Of a stretch of DNA of 64,000 bases, positions 10,601 through 22,729 are shown one piece after another (the first letter of the stretch is position 1; the number at the start of each line of letters is the position of its first letter). The notes under the pieces are model-generated. The model made no database searches, was not told the DNA's origin, and worked only from the letters and a program-made list of their open reading frames with translations. Position numbers and translations under genes: made by a program. The DNA comes from Byssochlamys sp. IMV 00236 (taxonomy: Eukaryota > Ascomycota > Eurotiomycetes > Eurotiales > Thermoascaceae): the NCBI GenBank assembly GCA_001931875.2, contig MSJH02000815.1, positions 372,001 to 436,000 of the forward strand, written 5' to 3'.

Positions 10601-12673
10601 CTAAAGGAAAACGAGGACATTCCCGAGGGCGAGGAAGATTCAAAGGACGCGCAGATGGACTTGGGGAAGAGCGCGTTCAGAATAGTGAGGATATCCGCGG
10701 CAGAGAGGATCAGGAATGGCGAAGGTAGGCTCGGGGAAGGCTCAAAGCAATTGAAAGCACCGTTCGCCGAGGGGTCGCTATCCAGTTCGGGATGGGCCTT
10801 TGGACTGCTGCGATCAAACCAGGAGATCATGCTGTCTACATGCTGTCTGATACTAGGACGAGCCATCGAAAATTGAGGCCTGCAACAAGAGTCAATCTCA
10901 TTCTCGACGACAAAGGGGGGAAATAGATGAATGGGTGAATGGAGAAGCCATACAACGAATGGAGGACCCTGAAGACCTGAGACTGCGCCCGGAGTCCAAT
11001 CTGTCCCAAAAGCTTCTCCCGGGCATCCTTGCTGATGTGAAAGTCGAGTAGAAGACCGTGAGTCTGTAAAAAACCGATTAGTAAGTCAGTGTAAAGCAAC
11101 AAAGAGGGCGGGTTGGCCTACCTCTGGATAGCATAGTGCATTGTGCAAGAACTTGGAAAAGAACCACTGCACAAGCATGTAGTCGAGAAAGCGGTCCCGG
11201 GTTTCAGGTACGGTTAACTTTCCAAAGATGGCTCTTCCCATTTCCAAGGTACCGTGCGGGAAACCCCCTTCAGGGTTATCCAGGATTTCGAACAGGGTCT
11301 CCACGGCTGATTCAAAGAACTCCTCAGCGGCATCGGTCCGGAAGGGATCTGGCGGCTCAGCATCGAAGCTGAGCCCCAAGGGGCTTTCGACATTCTCCAA
11401 AAGGAAGGCACCTTTCTGCAGGACATCCATGAGGTAAAGCTCAAATTTGGGTTTAATCTTCCAGTGGCTGCACAGGCTCCATGAGGACAGGATGTATCCC
11501 ACGAAAGAATGGTGTTTACTGCCTCCATGGGAGAGAAGTTTGGCGCACGTGGAGGACCAAACATCCAGACGCAAGCGGGACTCGGCAGAATCAGAATTCA
11601 GAGAAGGGGCGAATACGTTGAAAAGCAAAGCGGACAGAGCATCTGTCCGCTCAAAGGCCAAAGCATGGTCTTTGTAAGGGAGAGATTGGGTAGTGGTGCG
11701 TTTAGAAAACAAGAACTGATTCCTAGTTCGGGATGCAAAGACGGAATCACCGCCCTCGAGTGCCGTGGCCGACGAGACGAGGGCCGAGAGTCGGGAAGGC
11801 GTGAGGCTGCTGATCCTTTCGAACAAAAACTGCGGATCCGTACGAACCAAATTCAAAATCTCAAGGAGATCGCTCCTTGATTTGGGACTCAGCTGATGCA
11901 AGAAGCTGGGGGAATGGTTGCTTTCCGAATCCAAGGCCAGAGGATTCCCTTCCAACGGGTCCTGTCGATGGAGCAGGCGGCGGGAGGCAGAATTGAAAGA
12001 CTCCTGGATCTCGTGGATGGTGTTGTAGATGACCATGAAATTGGCTTTGTCGCCATGTTTGAAACCGTCCACTAGTCCTTTCTGGACCGCAGTTCCAACC
12101 CGCAGGAGGCGCGCAGACAGACCTATGGAAACCCTGGTAGCTCGTAGTCGCTGTTCCAGGTACCTCCGTAGCACCTCACGGTGCCTGCGCTGGCAGTACA
12201 GAACGGCAAACTCCTCGAATGACGCTTTGGGACTTTCCAGAGGGGACGGAGCCCCAGCCGTTGGGGAGACGCTGCGGCCATCTGGGAGCATCCTAGGGGT
12301 CTGGCGGGAATCCTCGCCGGACTCACCTTGGCAGCAAGTTGGGGGATCAGAGATCTCGTCCGCACCGGACAGAGTGAGCTTTTCAGAGAAGTTGGCCGCC
12401 GTGACTGAGCACGCCGCATCCTCTAGTAGACGCGGCGAGTCACATGGTGAAGGTGACTCGACGGGCGACGGGGGCAGCGCTGGTAGAAGATGTCCAAGTC
12501 AGTCATGATGTTTTTGTCTACACGCGACAGAGTAGAAGAAAGAGGACAGGAAAGAAAAAAAAAAGGGGTCGCGCATCGAGTCCGGGCTGGGGAACCGCGG
12601 ATTTGTATGTCGCGCACGTACGGATCGCATAGGCCAGGACCGGGGGAAGATAGGCATGTTGGGCATCAATCAT
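7696..12673 (-). CDS. Large RasGAP-like protein with Sel1-like C terminus (function unknown)
   Basis: Four exons, 12673-12622, 12479-11122, 11063-10954 and 10879-7696, give about 1567 residues. Introns 2 and 3 have GTAGGC/ACAG and GTATGG/GCAG ends. The short first exon (MIDAQHAYLPP) is inferred from a GTACGT donor, a CTGAC branch site 23 bases before CTACCAG, and phase agreement; without it the first ATG would be 12291 (residue 81). Residues 80-490 are helical. QWFFSKFLHNALCYPE followed by THGLL at the exon 2/3 junction resembles the FLRFxxPAxxxP motif of RasGAP domains, though the residues are degenerate. The middle is Ser-rich and disordered. The last 120 residues contain Sel1-like units (AAMWIITAKEGNPVAQRELA, then ALHWMQLSANGGDELARN). 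I infer a signalling or GTPase-regulator role. I see no arginine finger with certainty, so GAP activity is unproven. Confidence 0.72.
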
Positions 12674-15600
12674 CTTGCCATGGGCAAGCTCGCGGCATCT
12701 GTCTCGAGAGTCGTCTCGAGAACGCACGATGCCCCTGGCGACGGAGAATGACCTATCGCATGATTCTGCTGGCGAGCGTGTGGGCGACAGGCGATGGTCG
12801 GTGATGGTGGTGGTGATGGTGGTGTTGGTGGTGATATAGACGTCCGACGGCAGCTCCAGGGCTGGAAACGTGGGGTAGTGGCAGGACCCGGCCGCCGCAC
12901 GAGTCGCGCGAGAGACAGTCGGGGGATTCAGCTTACTTCTTCTTTTTTTTTTTTGGACGGTTTGATTTTAAGTAAGACAGAGATGCGAAAGAAGGAGAGG
13001 GTCACAGGAGACAAGATAGGAAGACGGCGATGATTTGAGACGAAGAGAGAGGCCGGAGATGAATTGGCCTTGGACGACTAACTAGTATGAGGGACGAGAC
13101 GAGCGACGAGAAACGAGAGACGAGACGAGACCGAGTGACTCGCAGGCCAGCCCATCCACGACTCACTAGAGGCCCCTAAACAACTTAGTCGATTCCCTTC
13201 AGGATGACAGGTTGCTCCGTCGTGACTCGAATCGGCCAGCTGCAGGCGGGGAGCGAGTTGTGGCTGGTGCGACACCACGTCGTCGACTCAATCTGACCGC
13301 TCTGCTCGACCTTCTGGAATTGTCGCCTCGAACTGATCGCTGCTGATCGGCCACGTCGTTGGACGAGCGAAGGCGACGATTCACCGCATTAGTTGCCTCG
13401 CGGTCGAATCATCGCGCCAGGGGGCGGTTGATGTGCTGGCATTGCAGGCCCCACGGCTGGAGAAAGATGACCAAGTCGATGAACGATCCCATCGCCCATG
13501 ACGCATCCTGAAGGGAGACGCCAGCTGAAATGGCTATCGTCGGAGGTGCACGGAGAGCGATAGTCCTGCGAAGGGGCGAATACGCTTCAGTTGTTCTACG
13601 GTATGGTCTCTACAGTCCATCGGAGATGGCAGAGGAGGAGGAAGAGGAGAATCCAACGCCACGGGGGCAATCATCAAAATCACGCCAAACGCATCGTCTA
13701 CTTATCATAACTAACTAACTACTACCTATCTATCCCCATCTCAACAACAATCATCAGGGGAAACAGTCGCTGATCCCGCCACCACTGCACGTGTCTGCTC
13801 TTCTGTACATCATCCTTCCCCCCAGCGATTGCGGCTGGAAGCCTGTCTACTGGATCGTATTCAAGCGAGGGGTTGCTGCAGTGGAGGGCGACCCGTCGCA
13901 GGAAGTATTTTATATTCTCAGGTCCTATCAGTCTTACTGCTTTCCCCTCAGCCGTGGCCTCAAACCTGCGCTCAAGGTCCACCGCCCGTCGCGCAAGTGA
14001 CAACGCAGACGTGCAGCAGACTATCTACGGACCGCGCCTGCTGGTGAACCAGATCGTACCTCGAACCTCTTGCTTCTTCGCTCCCCTCTGATCACGAGAA
14101 CCCGAACCCGATCGGGGTGCGTCGGATCTGGTTGCGTCTCACCAGGTTCATGGCAACTCCAATCTGCACTCCGGACGGCAGACGCTGAACGTCCCGAACA
14201 TGCAGCTCACAGCCAGCTTTGCTTCAGATCCAGGGGACGACGGTTGATCCATTGGCATCCCGTTAGCTACAGGAGCTATCCGGACGTCTCAGTCCTGGAA
14301 CTTGAAGGGAGACTACTTAGGTTACGATGCAATATGCGGTGCATCTCTTTTTCTCTCTTCTCTTCTCTCCAGCTCCAGCTGCCGTTCTAGTGACGCGAAA
14401 CTGACAGGCAACCAGTGCATGCATTTAATGAACCTCCCAAGTGTGAGGCGACCGTATTCATAACAGCTCTGTGGTTGCTATTTCACGATCGGTGACGTCT
14501 CCGTTCCAGTTAGCTAGCTATTGCCGTCGATCCTCTGCCGGCGCCGTTCTTTATCGGGGTATACAGCTGCAGAAATGAGGCTGGCCAAGCTCAGCAGAAG
14601 ACTGGAAGTATTCGCCGCAACGCTTACATGATTCCAGGTGTCCTTCTTGGTTTTTACGCTGGCTATTGGCGTCCCATTTCGGCGGCAGCAGCAGCATCGC
14701 TGCTACCGAGCTCTAATGAACCTATCCCCATCTCCGTTTCTCGAAACGAGAAACATAACGTGTCGGCCTCGCAGCGACCTGCACATATCCCCTATTGCAG
14801 CATCCAGACCCTGCACGAAGCTAAAGGCTGCTTCGTAAACATTATGGACCCATGAAGAATTCCAAGACTGCCTATATGCCGGGGTACAGGAGGCCTAGAC
14901 TTTCAAAACGTTCAGCGGAGCATTTACCCGATTCTGCTCCCCCCTGTCCGTACAATTTCCCAGCAGCTCAGAAAGATTCACCAGTCAGACAGGTAATTGC
15001 TTGCAAGGATCTTATATTTATGTCCAGGAGCCATCCATCAGAGGTCCACGTACCTAAAGAGTCATACTCGGATTCCATCTATTATCAGCCTCATCATGAA
15101 CCACACCACATCTTACCTGTCAAAATTCCAGCTAGCTACATGCTCATGGATTCATCCATCCAGTCAAATCCTCATCCAAAACATCCCATTCTCCATTGGC
15201 GGAGTAGCATGACCCGATCGATCGATCCGAACTTGCTCCCCACAAACTGACCTCGCAGCTAACTAGTTTAACTACCACACATCCTATGCATAATTACTCG
15301 GAAAATAGGAAAACAAAGAGCCTGCTTGCTGAGACTCCCATTCCATAACATAGATAATGCTTCATGACCACAATAAACATATAATGTAAATATCCAACTA
15401 TGTCATTACATGGAGACCACTTATCGTGGTTGCAAATGGTGGAGAGATTCAGATATCAATTTCCTCAACCAACTAACTCTAGGTTCGATTTCGATTCAGA
15501 TTCAGTGTGTATCGGAACGCCACAAAGGTTCAGTTCCGACGGCTGATGATGTTGTATCAAGACGTATTTAGCCCCTGTCATTTCCTGATAGAAACGTTGT

Positions 15601-15899
15601 GGTAGCAGAGATGATGATGATTATTTCGTGGATTTTTATTTCTATTTTATCTCCAGCTCTGGGAAGATCTACGGAATAGCAACAATAGGATTTAGATGAA
15701 CCGAGGACTTTTTACATTTCGATATCCTGGAATTCTTCGAACCCTTTCTTCACAAGCTCACGATATAATAGCCATTGAGCTTTTTTCCTGACGTAGTCCA
15801 CCATCTAACTATCTCGGTTACTATATTTATAATTATCAACAAAATAATCTTGGCAATAATTCAGAGGTAATTATTAAATCTTGAGAATAGACCCGGTTC
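12674..15899. other. Gene-poor region upstream of the RasGAP-like gene
   Basis: About 3.2 kb. The first kilobase is the promoter and leader of the minus-strand gene and has a GGT/GAT-rich microsatellite near 12793-12836 and GACGAGA-type imperfect repeats at about 13089-13135. A minus-strand open frame at 13722-14003 has no ATG start and several plus-strand frames overlap it, so none is called. From about 15260 the sequence becomes clearly AT-rich and leads into the kinase-like relic. Confidence 0.5.
12793..12836. repeat. GGT/GAT-rich microsatellite
   Basis: Imperfect GGTGAT/GGTGGT units in the upstream region of the RasGAP-like gene. They encode nothing recognised and are probably a promoter-proximal simple repeat. 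Confidence 0.8.
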
Positions 15900-17500
15900 C
15901 TTATATAAAAACATAACCGATCCAGATGAAGAAGAAAGGAGAGAAATTCATAGCCGTAGACAAGAACTTAGGGTAAATAAAATCCCGAAGAATATCAAAG
16001 AAAATCGCTCCATGCCCTAGGATCCATAAATTCCCATGTCTATGTTTTTTTTTTTTTTTTTTAGACATAATGGATCCAGACAACCTTTTTTGGCTAAGCC
16101 ACTGAGACATTTCATTATACAATACTGATATTATATGCTCTTCTTCGTATTTTCAGTCCCTTTTAATCTTCTCCCACCAATAGTCCCCAGAGACACTCAA
16201 CCTTACCCTCAACTACCTCAAGTCGTTCTAGAAGAATCACTGATAGACTAGGAGGACTAGAAAAAACACCTGCTTCATTATCCTCATCCTCATCCTCATC
16301 TCCTTGATTCTTCTATAATGGTTGGAGGCTAGGCTGACAACGACCTCGTAGCATATAAGGGGACTGATTAACAGGTTTCCAAGGCGGAGGCTTATATTCC
16401 GGAGAGGATAGCTCCTTATAGACCGATTCCGATATCTCCTGCAGGATATTCAAGTATTATTTAACTTCCTATATATCTAGTTAATCGGCGGTATTATATC
16501 AGGATTGAGATAGAGGATTAGCGAGCATAGTATTAAGGGTAAAGGCAAGGATCTAAGTAATTGTTGTTCGGTAGAGTCAATGCTTATTATTGTTAGTAAT
16601 ATTACAATTAGGGATAAGTAGATAGTATTATACAACTAATAGGTCTTCTATAATATAAAGATAAATAAAAGCTTCCCTAATATAAATATAGCCGTATCGG
16701 ATCCCGATATTTAATATATAAGAAAACAATTGAGTGATTATTACCGCTACTAGCCGGGTAGCATAATATTTAAAGCTATTGCCATCCATTTTTATAACAT
16801 TATCTTCTAAGTCTATCTTATAAAGGCCGGTATATATCTCAGCAAGCGATAGATTATAGAGAATTTAATATTTAACTATATGTATCGGGACTCGTTGCTC
16901 GTTCAAAATAGCATAGATACAAAACTGGTCTGTATATTGGTTATATTATCTCCGATACGTCGGTAATTGTATATTTAGTACTCTTCCCCAGGTAGAAGAT
17001 TAATATAGCGCACAATCCGCGATCTGAAGCTGAATATTCAACTAAAAAGGTTATATCACCTATATTATTATAGCCCTCGAAAGTGACATTTTTATAGAGC
17101 TTAAAACATCAACAAAATCTATTATTATTACACACCTTATTCAGATTCAATCGCACAAACCTATCCACAATATCGCTTTCGAAGTCTTAAAGTTAAATTT
17201 CAGATCTTATTAATTAAATATCATTTCAAATAAACTCTAATTAAATACTTAGATATAAAAGCGCAACATAAAAAAAAATCTAGATCTTCATAAAATGCTT
17301 CTTCCCAGATTAACCTCCTAACGAGCTAGAAATTCTTCCTAGGATTCTATACTCTCCTGGGCCGTCTTCTATTAACAGGATTACTAGTTAGATCTCCTTA
17401 GGATTTTTAGAATTGTATTCATCTCATACTCTGGCTATATTGGTTTAAAAACCTACTACTTATACTTATTACTGTAACTACAGTTCCTACCGCTTTATAT
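15900..17500 (-). pseudogene. Decayed relic of a fungal kinase-like multigene family
   Basis: Reading the minus strand across many stops and frame changes gives stretches resembling a fungal multigene family whose members carry a degenerate protein-kinase-like domain. Around 16930-16640 the order is: RVPIHIVKY, LSLAEIYTGLYKIDLEDNVI, NSFKYYATRLVAVIITQLFS, then IGIRYGYI. Around 16410-16330 comes KPPPWKPVNQSPYMLRGRCQ, then an Asp/Glu-rich linker encoded by (GATGAG)n, and near 16020 HRHGNLWILGHG. From memory of the family these blocks occur in this order; members usually read CTGEAF and HIPDDP where this copy has TA-rich substitutions. The AT enrichment and many TAG/TAA stops fit C-to-T decay such as RIP. 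Borders are approximate. It cannot make a protein. The family assignment is by recognition, not search. Confidence 0.55.
16045..16062. repeat. Poly-T homopolymer
   Basis: Uninterrupted run of T on the plus strand (A-run on the relic's coding strand), inside the kinase-like relic. Confidence 0.9.
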
Positions 17501-18182
17501 CCTAAAATCATCTATGGTAAACAGAGTAGTGCCGGACCGGCTCGCTTTTATACTCTTACGATTACCGCCTCATGTAGCAGTGCAGATGGTCACCAGTAGT
17601 AGTTAAGCAGTTAGTTAAACAATATGGAGTAGGGTGCTGTAGCTATCTATCGAAGATCGTTACCGGAAAGATGTCTCACAAGATCGGCCATTATTCAAGT
17701 CTTAGAATGAGATCATAGTTGATCACATGTCGGGATCTAATCCGAATAGAATCGAGTAAGGGACGAGACTGACTTCATCGGGCACGGAAAAAGAATGCAA
17801 CCATGCTTGGCTATGGGACCAAAGTTGATGATTTATTGCCATTGACTAGAAGTCGAGTCGGATCACAAATTCAGCCCTGCAAGAGCATACATCTATATCA
17901 CTAAGCTGAGTAGATTGCACAACCCCAACATAAACAATGACCCCTACACCTTTCGCTAGTTTGTCTCGTACAAATGTAAAATGCTCACAGTATGTCAAGA
18001 CCCAGCAGACATATAGCAATATATTCCTCGTAGAAATGATTAACCAGGATGACTCGATTAGAGCAGTCCCGCAATGCCTGTAAAAAAGAACAGCGCCGTA
18101 ACTCCACCAGTCGTCCGATATGACCACATTATAACATGATTGGCATCGCTCAAATATTAACGATCGAAAAATATGCGATATC
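17501..18182. other. Intergenic, 3' region of the CAF-1 subunit gene
   Basis: Lies between the kinase-like relic and the stop codon of the minus-strand CAF-1 gene and includes its 3' untranslated region. An open frame at 17846-18226 overlaps the last exon of that gene in another frame and is not called. Nothing else recognised. Confidence 0.5.
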
Positions 18183-20228
18183 TTATTTGCAGACCCATTT
18201 CTTGTCAGCTTCTTTCTGGCCCACACGGGTAGCGACGCTGTTCAGGGTATCCTTAAGGACATCTTTGGAGACCTTTGGGAATCTAACACATAAGTCAGTA
18301 CGCATATATCAGTTATACAAGGTTAGTTAATACATACCGCTTCTTTAGGATCTCAATGAGACCCGTCTTCGTGAGATCACTTCCCACGACCACTTCTTTG
18401 AATTCTGCTAGGTGCTCTGGAGGGAATGATTTCTTTGTTTTGCTGGCGGGATGGCAGGGTAACGCGGCTCCTGCTTGACCGTCGGTGCTACTTACTGACG
18501 CACCTTGGCCGGAAAGATTCATAAAAGCATGTAGAGTCGAGCGTCCGGAGGGGACAGCGGGCGCTGGCATCGAACTCTTTGCATTTGCACGTTCTGCCAC
18601 CTTCGGTTTCTCCCAGTAGGCGCCGGAGAAAGGGTCGATGGGAAATCGTACTGCTTCAGATATGATTTCGACCTTGTAAGACTCGAGTTCGGGATCGATG
18701 CCAGCTTCCTGCCAGCGCAAACCACTACAGACAGGCTCCAAGTCACCCACAATGGGTCGCCGCTTGCCGTCGATCTGATTTTCGTCGTCATCGTCCAAGA
18801 AACCATCCATGTCATCATCGCCATCGTCGCTTAGCTCCTCTTCACCTTCAGAGTCAAGATCTTCTCCTTCTTCAGGCTCCTCCCATTCGGCTTCCGAGTC
18901 ATAATCGTAATTCGTGTCTGGTAGTTGGCGCTGAAAGGGGTTTCTGGAGAGTTTCATGGCATCTTTCTCGGAAATGCGCTTTGTATAAGTGCCTTGATAA
19001 GGGGGCCGCACGTCCTCACTGAATTTTAATGTCTTCATCGTCACTTTCCTGAGCATGTCCTGCGGCTTGGCTCCTGGCTTGGTCGGGTCGAGCGGGTCTT
19101 GGGACTCCTGCCATTTGAGGAGAATCTCCTTCACAGGCACTATGTGTCTGGCACAGCGGCGCCTGTACGGTACAATATTGAAGATCTCTGCGAGTTTTGA
19201 TACTGGCGTTTCCGGCAGACTATCACCACCGGATTTGAGAGATCTGTCTAGCTTTTCACGAAGATGGCGGAGAGCTTCTGCGTCACGTTCAAATCGATTC
19301 ACAGGGGCAACCTGCGTATGGGATTGTACGAAGAAGTCCGGAAACGCGCGCTTGTAGTCCGATACTGAGTCAGTGGACTCGCTCGCCGGTGCGTCTTGAC
19401 TAGAACCATCAACAGCACCAGCAGTAGCCACTTTGCTTGGAGACCCCTGATTTGTAGATGAAGATGCTTGTGCAGATGACGATGTCGTGCTTGGTTTCGC
19501 AAAGAAGGCGTTCAGTCGCATTTGGGACTGGAATCAATTAGTTCTTAACTTGAAGAGAGCGAAAAAAAAAGACAGTTGCTATTACTTACCTTTTCCTTCT
19601 TCATCTTTTCTTCCTCTTTCTTCTTTTTCTCCTCTTCCTTAGCTAGCCGCTCTTCCTCCTTGAGTTTCTTCTTCTCTTCCTTCTTCTTGCGTTCCTCCTC
19701 GCGCTCAGCATCCCGCTTCTTTTTCTCCTCTTCCTTCTGACGCTTTTCTTCCTCCTTCTTCGCCTTCTCTTCCAGCTTCTGCTTTTCCTTCGCTTCCTTT
19801 TCTATCCTTTTCGCCTCCTTGCTGGCTGGGGACAGCTTGCGTTTCTTCTGTGCGCTTGCCGCACCCGCGCCGGCAGGCTGTTGAACAGAGGTGGTTGAAT
19901 TGGGCGTTGAAATAGTCGCTAGAACCGAATTGACCGGCGTTGTCTCTTTTGCCGGTGTACGGCCTCGTTCGATTGGGCCGCCCGAGGGTTCAGTTGGGTC
20001 ATCGTGCTGATCGCGACTCTTCTCGATTGTTCCAGACGACGACTGCTGTTGTTCAGGGGCACGGTTCTCCTGATCGTTGCCATCGCTGGAGGTCTGTGTA
20101 CGCTTCGTGTCTGGTTCGAAACCCTCCACTTGTTCGAAAGACCGTTTTCTCGACGCAGTTGGCGATGGAGGAAAAGACTGAGAGAGAGAAGATGAAACTG
20201 GAGGAGCGCTCTCCATGGCCACCTCCAT
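18183..20228 (-). CDS. rlf2: Chromatin assembly factor 1, large subunit (p150/Cac1/Rlf2)
   Basis: Three exons, 20228-19590, 19527-18338 and 18282-18183, give about 642 residues. CAF-1 receives newly made histone H3-H4 and deposits it behind replication forks. The order is classic: a disordered Ser/Pro N terminus; a KER region (about residues 126-213) of long Lys/Glu/Arg helix that binds DNA; the PCNA-interaction box SQMRLNAFFAKP at 214-225, matching QxxLxxFF; a middle region containing the KTLKFSEDVRPPYQGTY stretch; an acidic ED region (about 420-465, WEEPEEGEDLDSEGEEELS) that binds histones; and a C-terminal winged helix ending KRFPKVSKDVLKDTLNSVAT then KKWVCK. Introns have GTAAGT/CCAG and GTATGT/TTAG ends. 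ATGs at 20228 and 20216 are both possible starts. The gene sits alone, with the gene-poor block on its 3' side. Confidence 0.95.
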
Positions 20229-21667
20229 GCTGGACCAATTCAGGTAAACTTCGTAATGTATTGGGACGGGGGAAATCAAAGGAATGCCGAGACAAGACTC
20301 GTAACCATCAGGAAGGAATCAAGAACGTTCTTCTGCCAATATTTGAAGGAAGCAGTAGACGTTATCGATTCTGTAGAGGGTATAACAAAAAGACAGGATA
20401 TAAGTAAAGCCTTGCGTGTATAGGGTTGGAGGGGGGAGTTCATCCGAACACCGTTGTGGGAGGTGAATGAGTTGTCGTGCTCCAGACCGTAACTATCTCG
20501 GACCATGGCAGTTGCTGTTCCGGACGCGTTAATTGAAGTTTCGCGCCTTCCTTCGCGTCGGACCTGGTCTGTGCGTCAGTGCTCCCCATTGGCTGGACTC
20601 CGCATCCTTCTCCGTAGATTCATTATTGATGATTACTCGAAATAAAACATAGGTAACTACAGCTATAAATTGGGATAATGGAAGTCGGCTGGAAGTAGCT
20701 GGTCAACTAAGAGTAGCATTGGCCAGTATATTAGAATACAGGACATAAGTACAGTAAAGAGTCACCGGTTTCTGGGAGATCAATGAACCGCTATTCACAA
20801 TACCTAGTGGGCTCTAGTCAATGTCGGTCAAGGAATTTGCTATTGCAGTATTACCAACAGGCAAAGGAAAGAATAGAGGCAAGCAACTTGAACCTTGATG
20901 GTTATGATCAGGCATCGAAGAGCGGATAAGCACTTGTGTTGGGAACCCCAACCATGTTAGGCATTTGAGTAAAAGATTGATCGTCTACACTTAGGATTTA
21001 ACTACAACTAACTGCAATAGCCACACGCGATTTCAATATATATATGTATATACTTCTTATGATTAATATTATGATGTTTTCTCAGGAGACCCAATGCAAA
21101 TATCTAAAGCTGGCGCGCTCTGAGGACGATACACTGCTGCATACCGAGCATGAATGCAATGTACAGATGCACACAAAGCACAACGGATAGCACAATAACG
21201 AAGCCATATAGATCACAAGAACTTAAGGGCCGCAGACACCATGAAGCCGAAAACAAATGGAATAATGCCGACGCCAATGCTAGGGTGCTGGCACCTAAAC
21301 TTGAATTTGAATCGATGTGACAACCGCCACCCCTCAACCGAAGCCGTATCCGAACTCCTTGTTAGAAACCATAACTCGCAATGCAAAAGGAAAGAAAGGA
21401 CGCAACCAGATCGAGACGCTAAAATGACCCGATGTAAACGGTCGATAATAGTAACCTCCTAAGTCACTAGGACTTGGGACACCAAACTTGCAGTCTCTCC
21501 CAATTACCAAAGCATGTAATGCACCAAAAAGAACCCACGTGCTGGACTGTCTGGCCAAGGAAATAATAGGTGTATCCATGAGGATTATTGTTTTCCGACG
21601 ACCAGATCTAGTCCGGTTACAAGGCCACACCGCTTGGCCTACTCAAAACGTTCCCCTCGCAGTTGGT
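20229..21667. other. Intergenic, CAF-1 promoter and 3' region of the next gene
   Basis: About 1.4 kb between two minus-strand genes. It holds the CAF-1 leader and promoter and the 3' untranslated region of the Ser-rich protein gene. It is AT-rich between 20620 and 21100. No gene-like frame is convincing. Confidence 0.5.
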
Positions 21668-22729
21668 CTAGTCGTTGTCAGGGTTTGCGACAAATAGTCG
21701 CACCCCGGTCATGGTTGATGTGCGATCATCGACGCTACCTCGTCGCCTTAGCTCATCTGCTGTGCTAGTCTTCCTAGCTGCAGCTGCGGCTGCGCTGGGT
21801 GCCGCCATGTCGCCAACACTGCCAAAACTGTCTTCAGGATCGCTCTCCTTGTTGCCATCTTCCGCGAAGTACTCATTCTTTTCTTGAGCTTTATCCTCGG
21901 GAGTTTCCACTTCGGGGATATCTGCGCTCCCGTTTGGAGGTGTACTAGTGCTGCCATATCTGCTGCTCGTTGGGCGTTGATACCCGCTCGGATAACGGGT
22001 GTTGCTTCCCAAGGAGCTACGACCGCTACCAGTTCGACGATGGTACGGCAATTCGTGGTTGCGGGCTTCCTCGTCTGCATCACCTACCTCGTTCGCACTT
22101 AAGCGTACAGGAACGGTGGCGGCGACAAAGGTCGACGGGGAGAAGTCAGTCGCTCCTTTCCCTCCATGATGCTTGATTTTACCACTGCCTAGGGTACCTG
22201 TGCGTCCAGCGCCAGCGCTTCTGTGGACTTCCAGGTACGCCCTCTTCTTATCCGCCCGTCTCTGAGCCAGGAGCCGAGGGTCTTCAGGCTGTGATCGATC
22301 ACACCAGACGGTAGCCTTTTGTCTCCGCATCAATGCAACATATCCCATCTGAGAATTGCCGGATCGTGATGACGAACTCCGGCGCACATCTGCAGACGGA
22401 CCATTTCCGGTTGAGCTGGTCGAGGTTGTGGCACTAGACAAGCGTCTCGAGGGCGGGTAATGTGCCGGGTTTGTGATGATAGGAGGAGTCGCGGTGTATC
22501 CGGTTTGCTGAGGAGCCATCTGGGGAAGCACAGATGAAGATGACGTGCGTGTACGGTTGTGAGCGTACGAGGAAGCGCCGGGAAGCGCGGCGAGTTGCTG
22601 AGGAGCGTTGCCATCGAAAGATTGAAAGGGGAATCCAGTGTTTCGTCCAGGTAATGGCTTCCGCGAGGGAATCTGATGAGGAGGCAGGCGATAATCGGCC
22701 ATGTTGGGTGGATACTGTACCCCAGCCAT
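21668..22729 (-). CDS. Conserved fungal Ser-rich protein of unknown function
   Basis: Single-exon gene of 353 residues. The N-terminal 120 residues are Pro/Ser/Thr-rich (probably disordered). A compact, basic block at about 125-170, MGYVALMRRQKATVWCDRSQ then ARLLA-like RLLAQRRADKKRAYLEVH, is the only ordered-looking part and I believe it is conserved across filamentous ascomycetes. The C-terminal third is Ser/Glu-rich with an Ala run (residues about 317-323). There is no signal peptide, membrane segment or catalytic motif. It is likely a cytoplasmic or nuclear adaptor or phosphoprotein, but no function can be assigned. The start ATG at 22729 has no in-frame competitor upstream. A gene desert begins directly upstream, so it may have a long promoter or leader. 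Confidence 0.82.
   Translation of the reverse strand: MAGVQYPPNMADYRLPPHQIPSRKPLPGRNTGFPFQSFDGNAPQQLAALPGASSYAHNRTRTSSSSVLPQMAPQQTGYTATPPIITNPAHYPPSRRLSSATTSTSSTGNGPSADVRRSSSSRSGNSQMGYVALMRRQKATVWCDRSQPEDPRLLAQRRADKKRAYLEVHRSAGAGRTGTLGSGKIKHHGGKGATDFSPSTFVAATVPVRLSANEVGDADEEARNHELPYHRRTGSGRSSLGSNTRYPSGYQRPTSSRYGSTSTPPNGSADIPEVETPEDKAQEKNEYFAEDGNKESDPEDSFGSVGDMAAPSAAAAAARKTSTADELRRRGSVDDRTSTMTGVRLFVANPDND

Noticed and set aside
12793..12836. CRISPR-like or tandem array
   Set aside because: The repeats are simple microsatellite units without spacers, in a eukaryotic genome.
13722..14003. 93-codon minus-strand frame upstream of the RasGAP-like gene
   Set aside because: It starts with TTG, overlaps several plus-strand frames, and shows no recognised domain.
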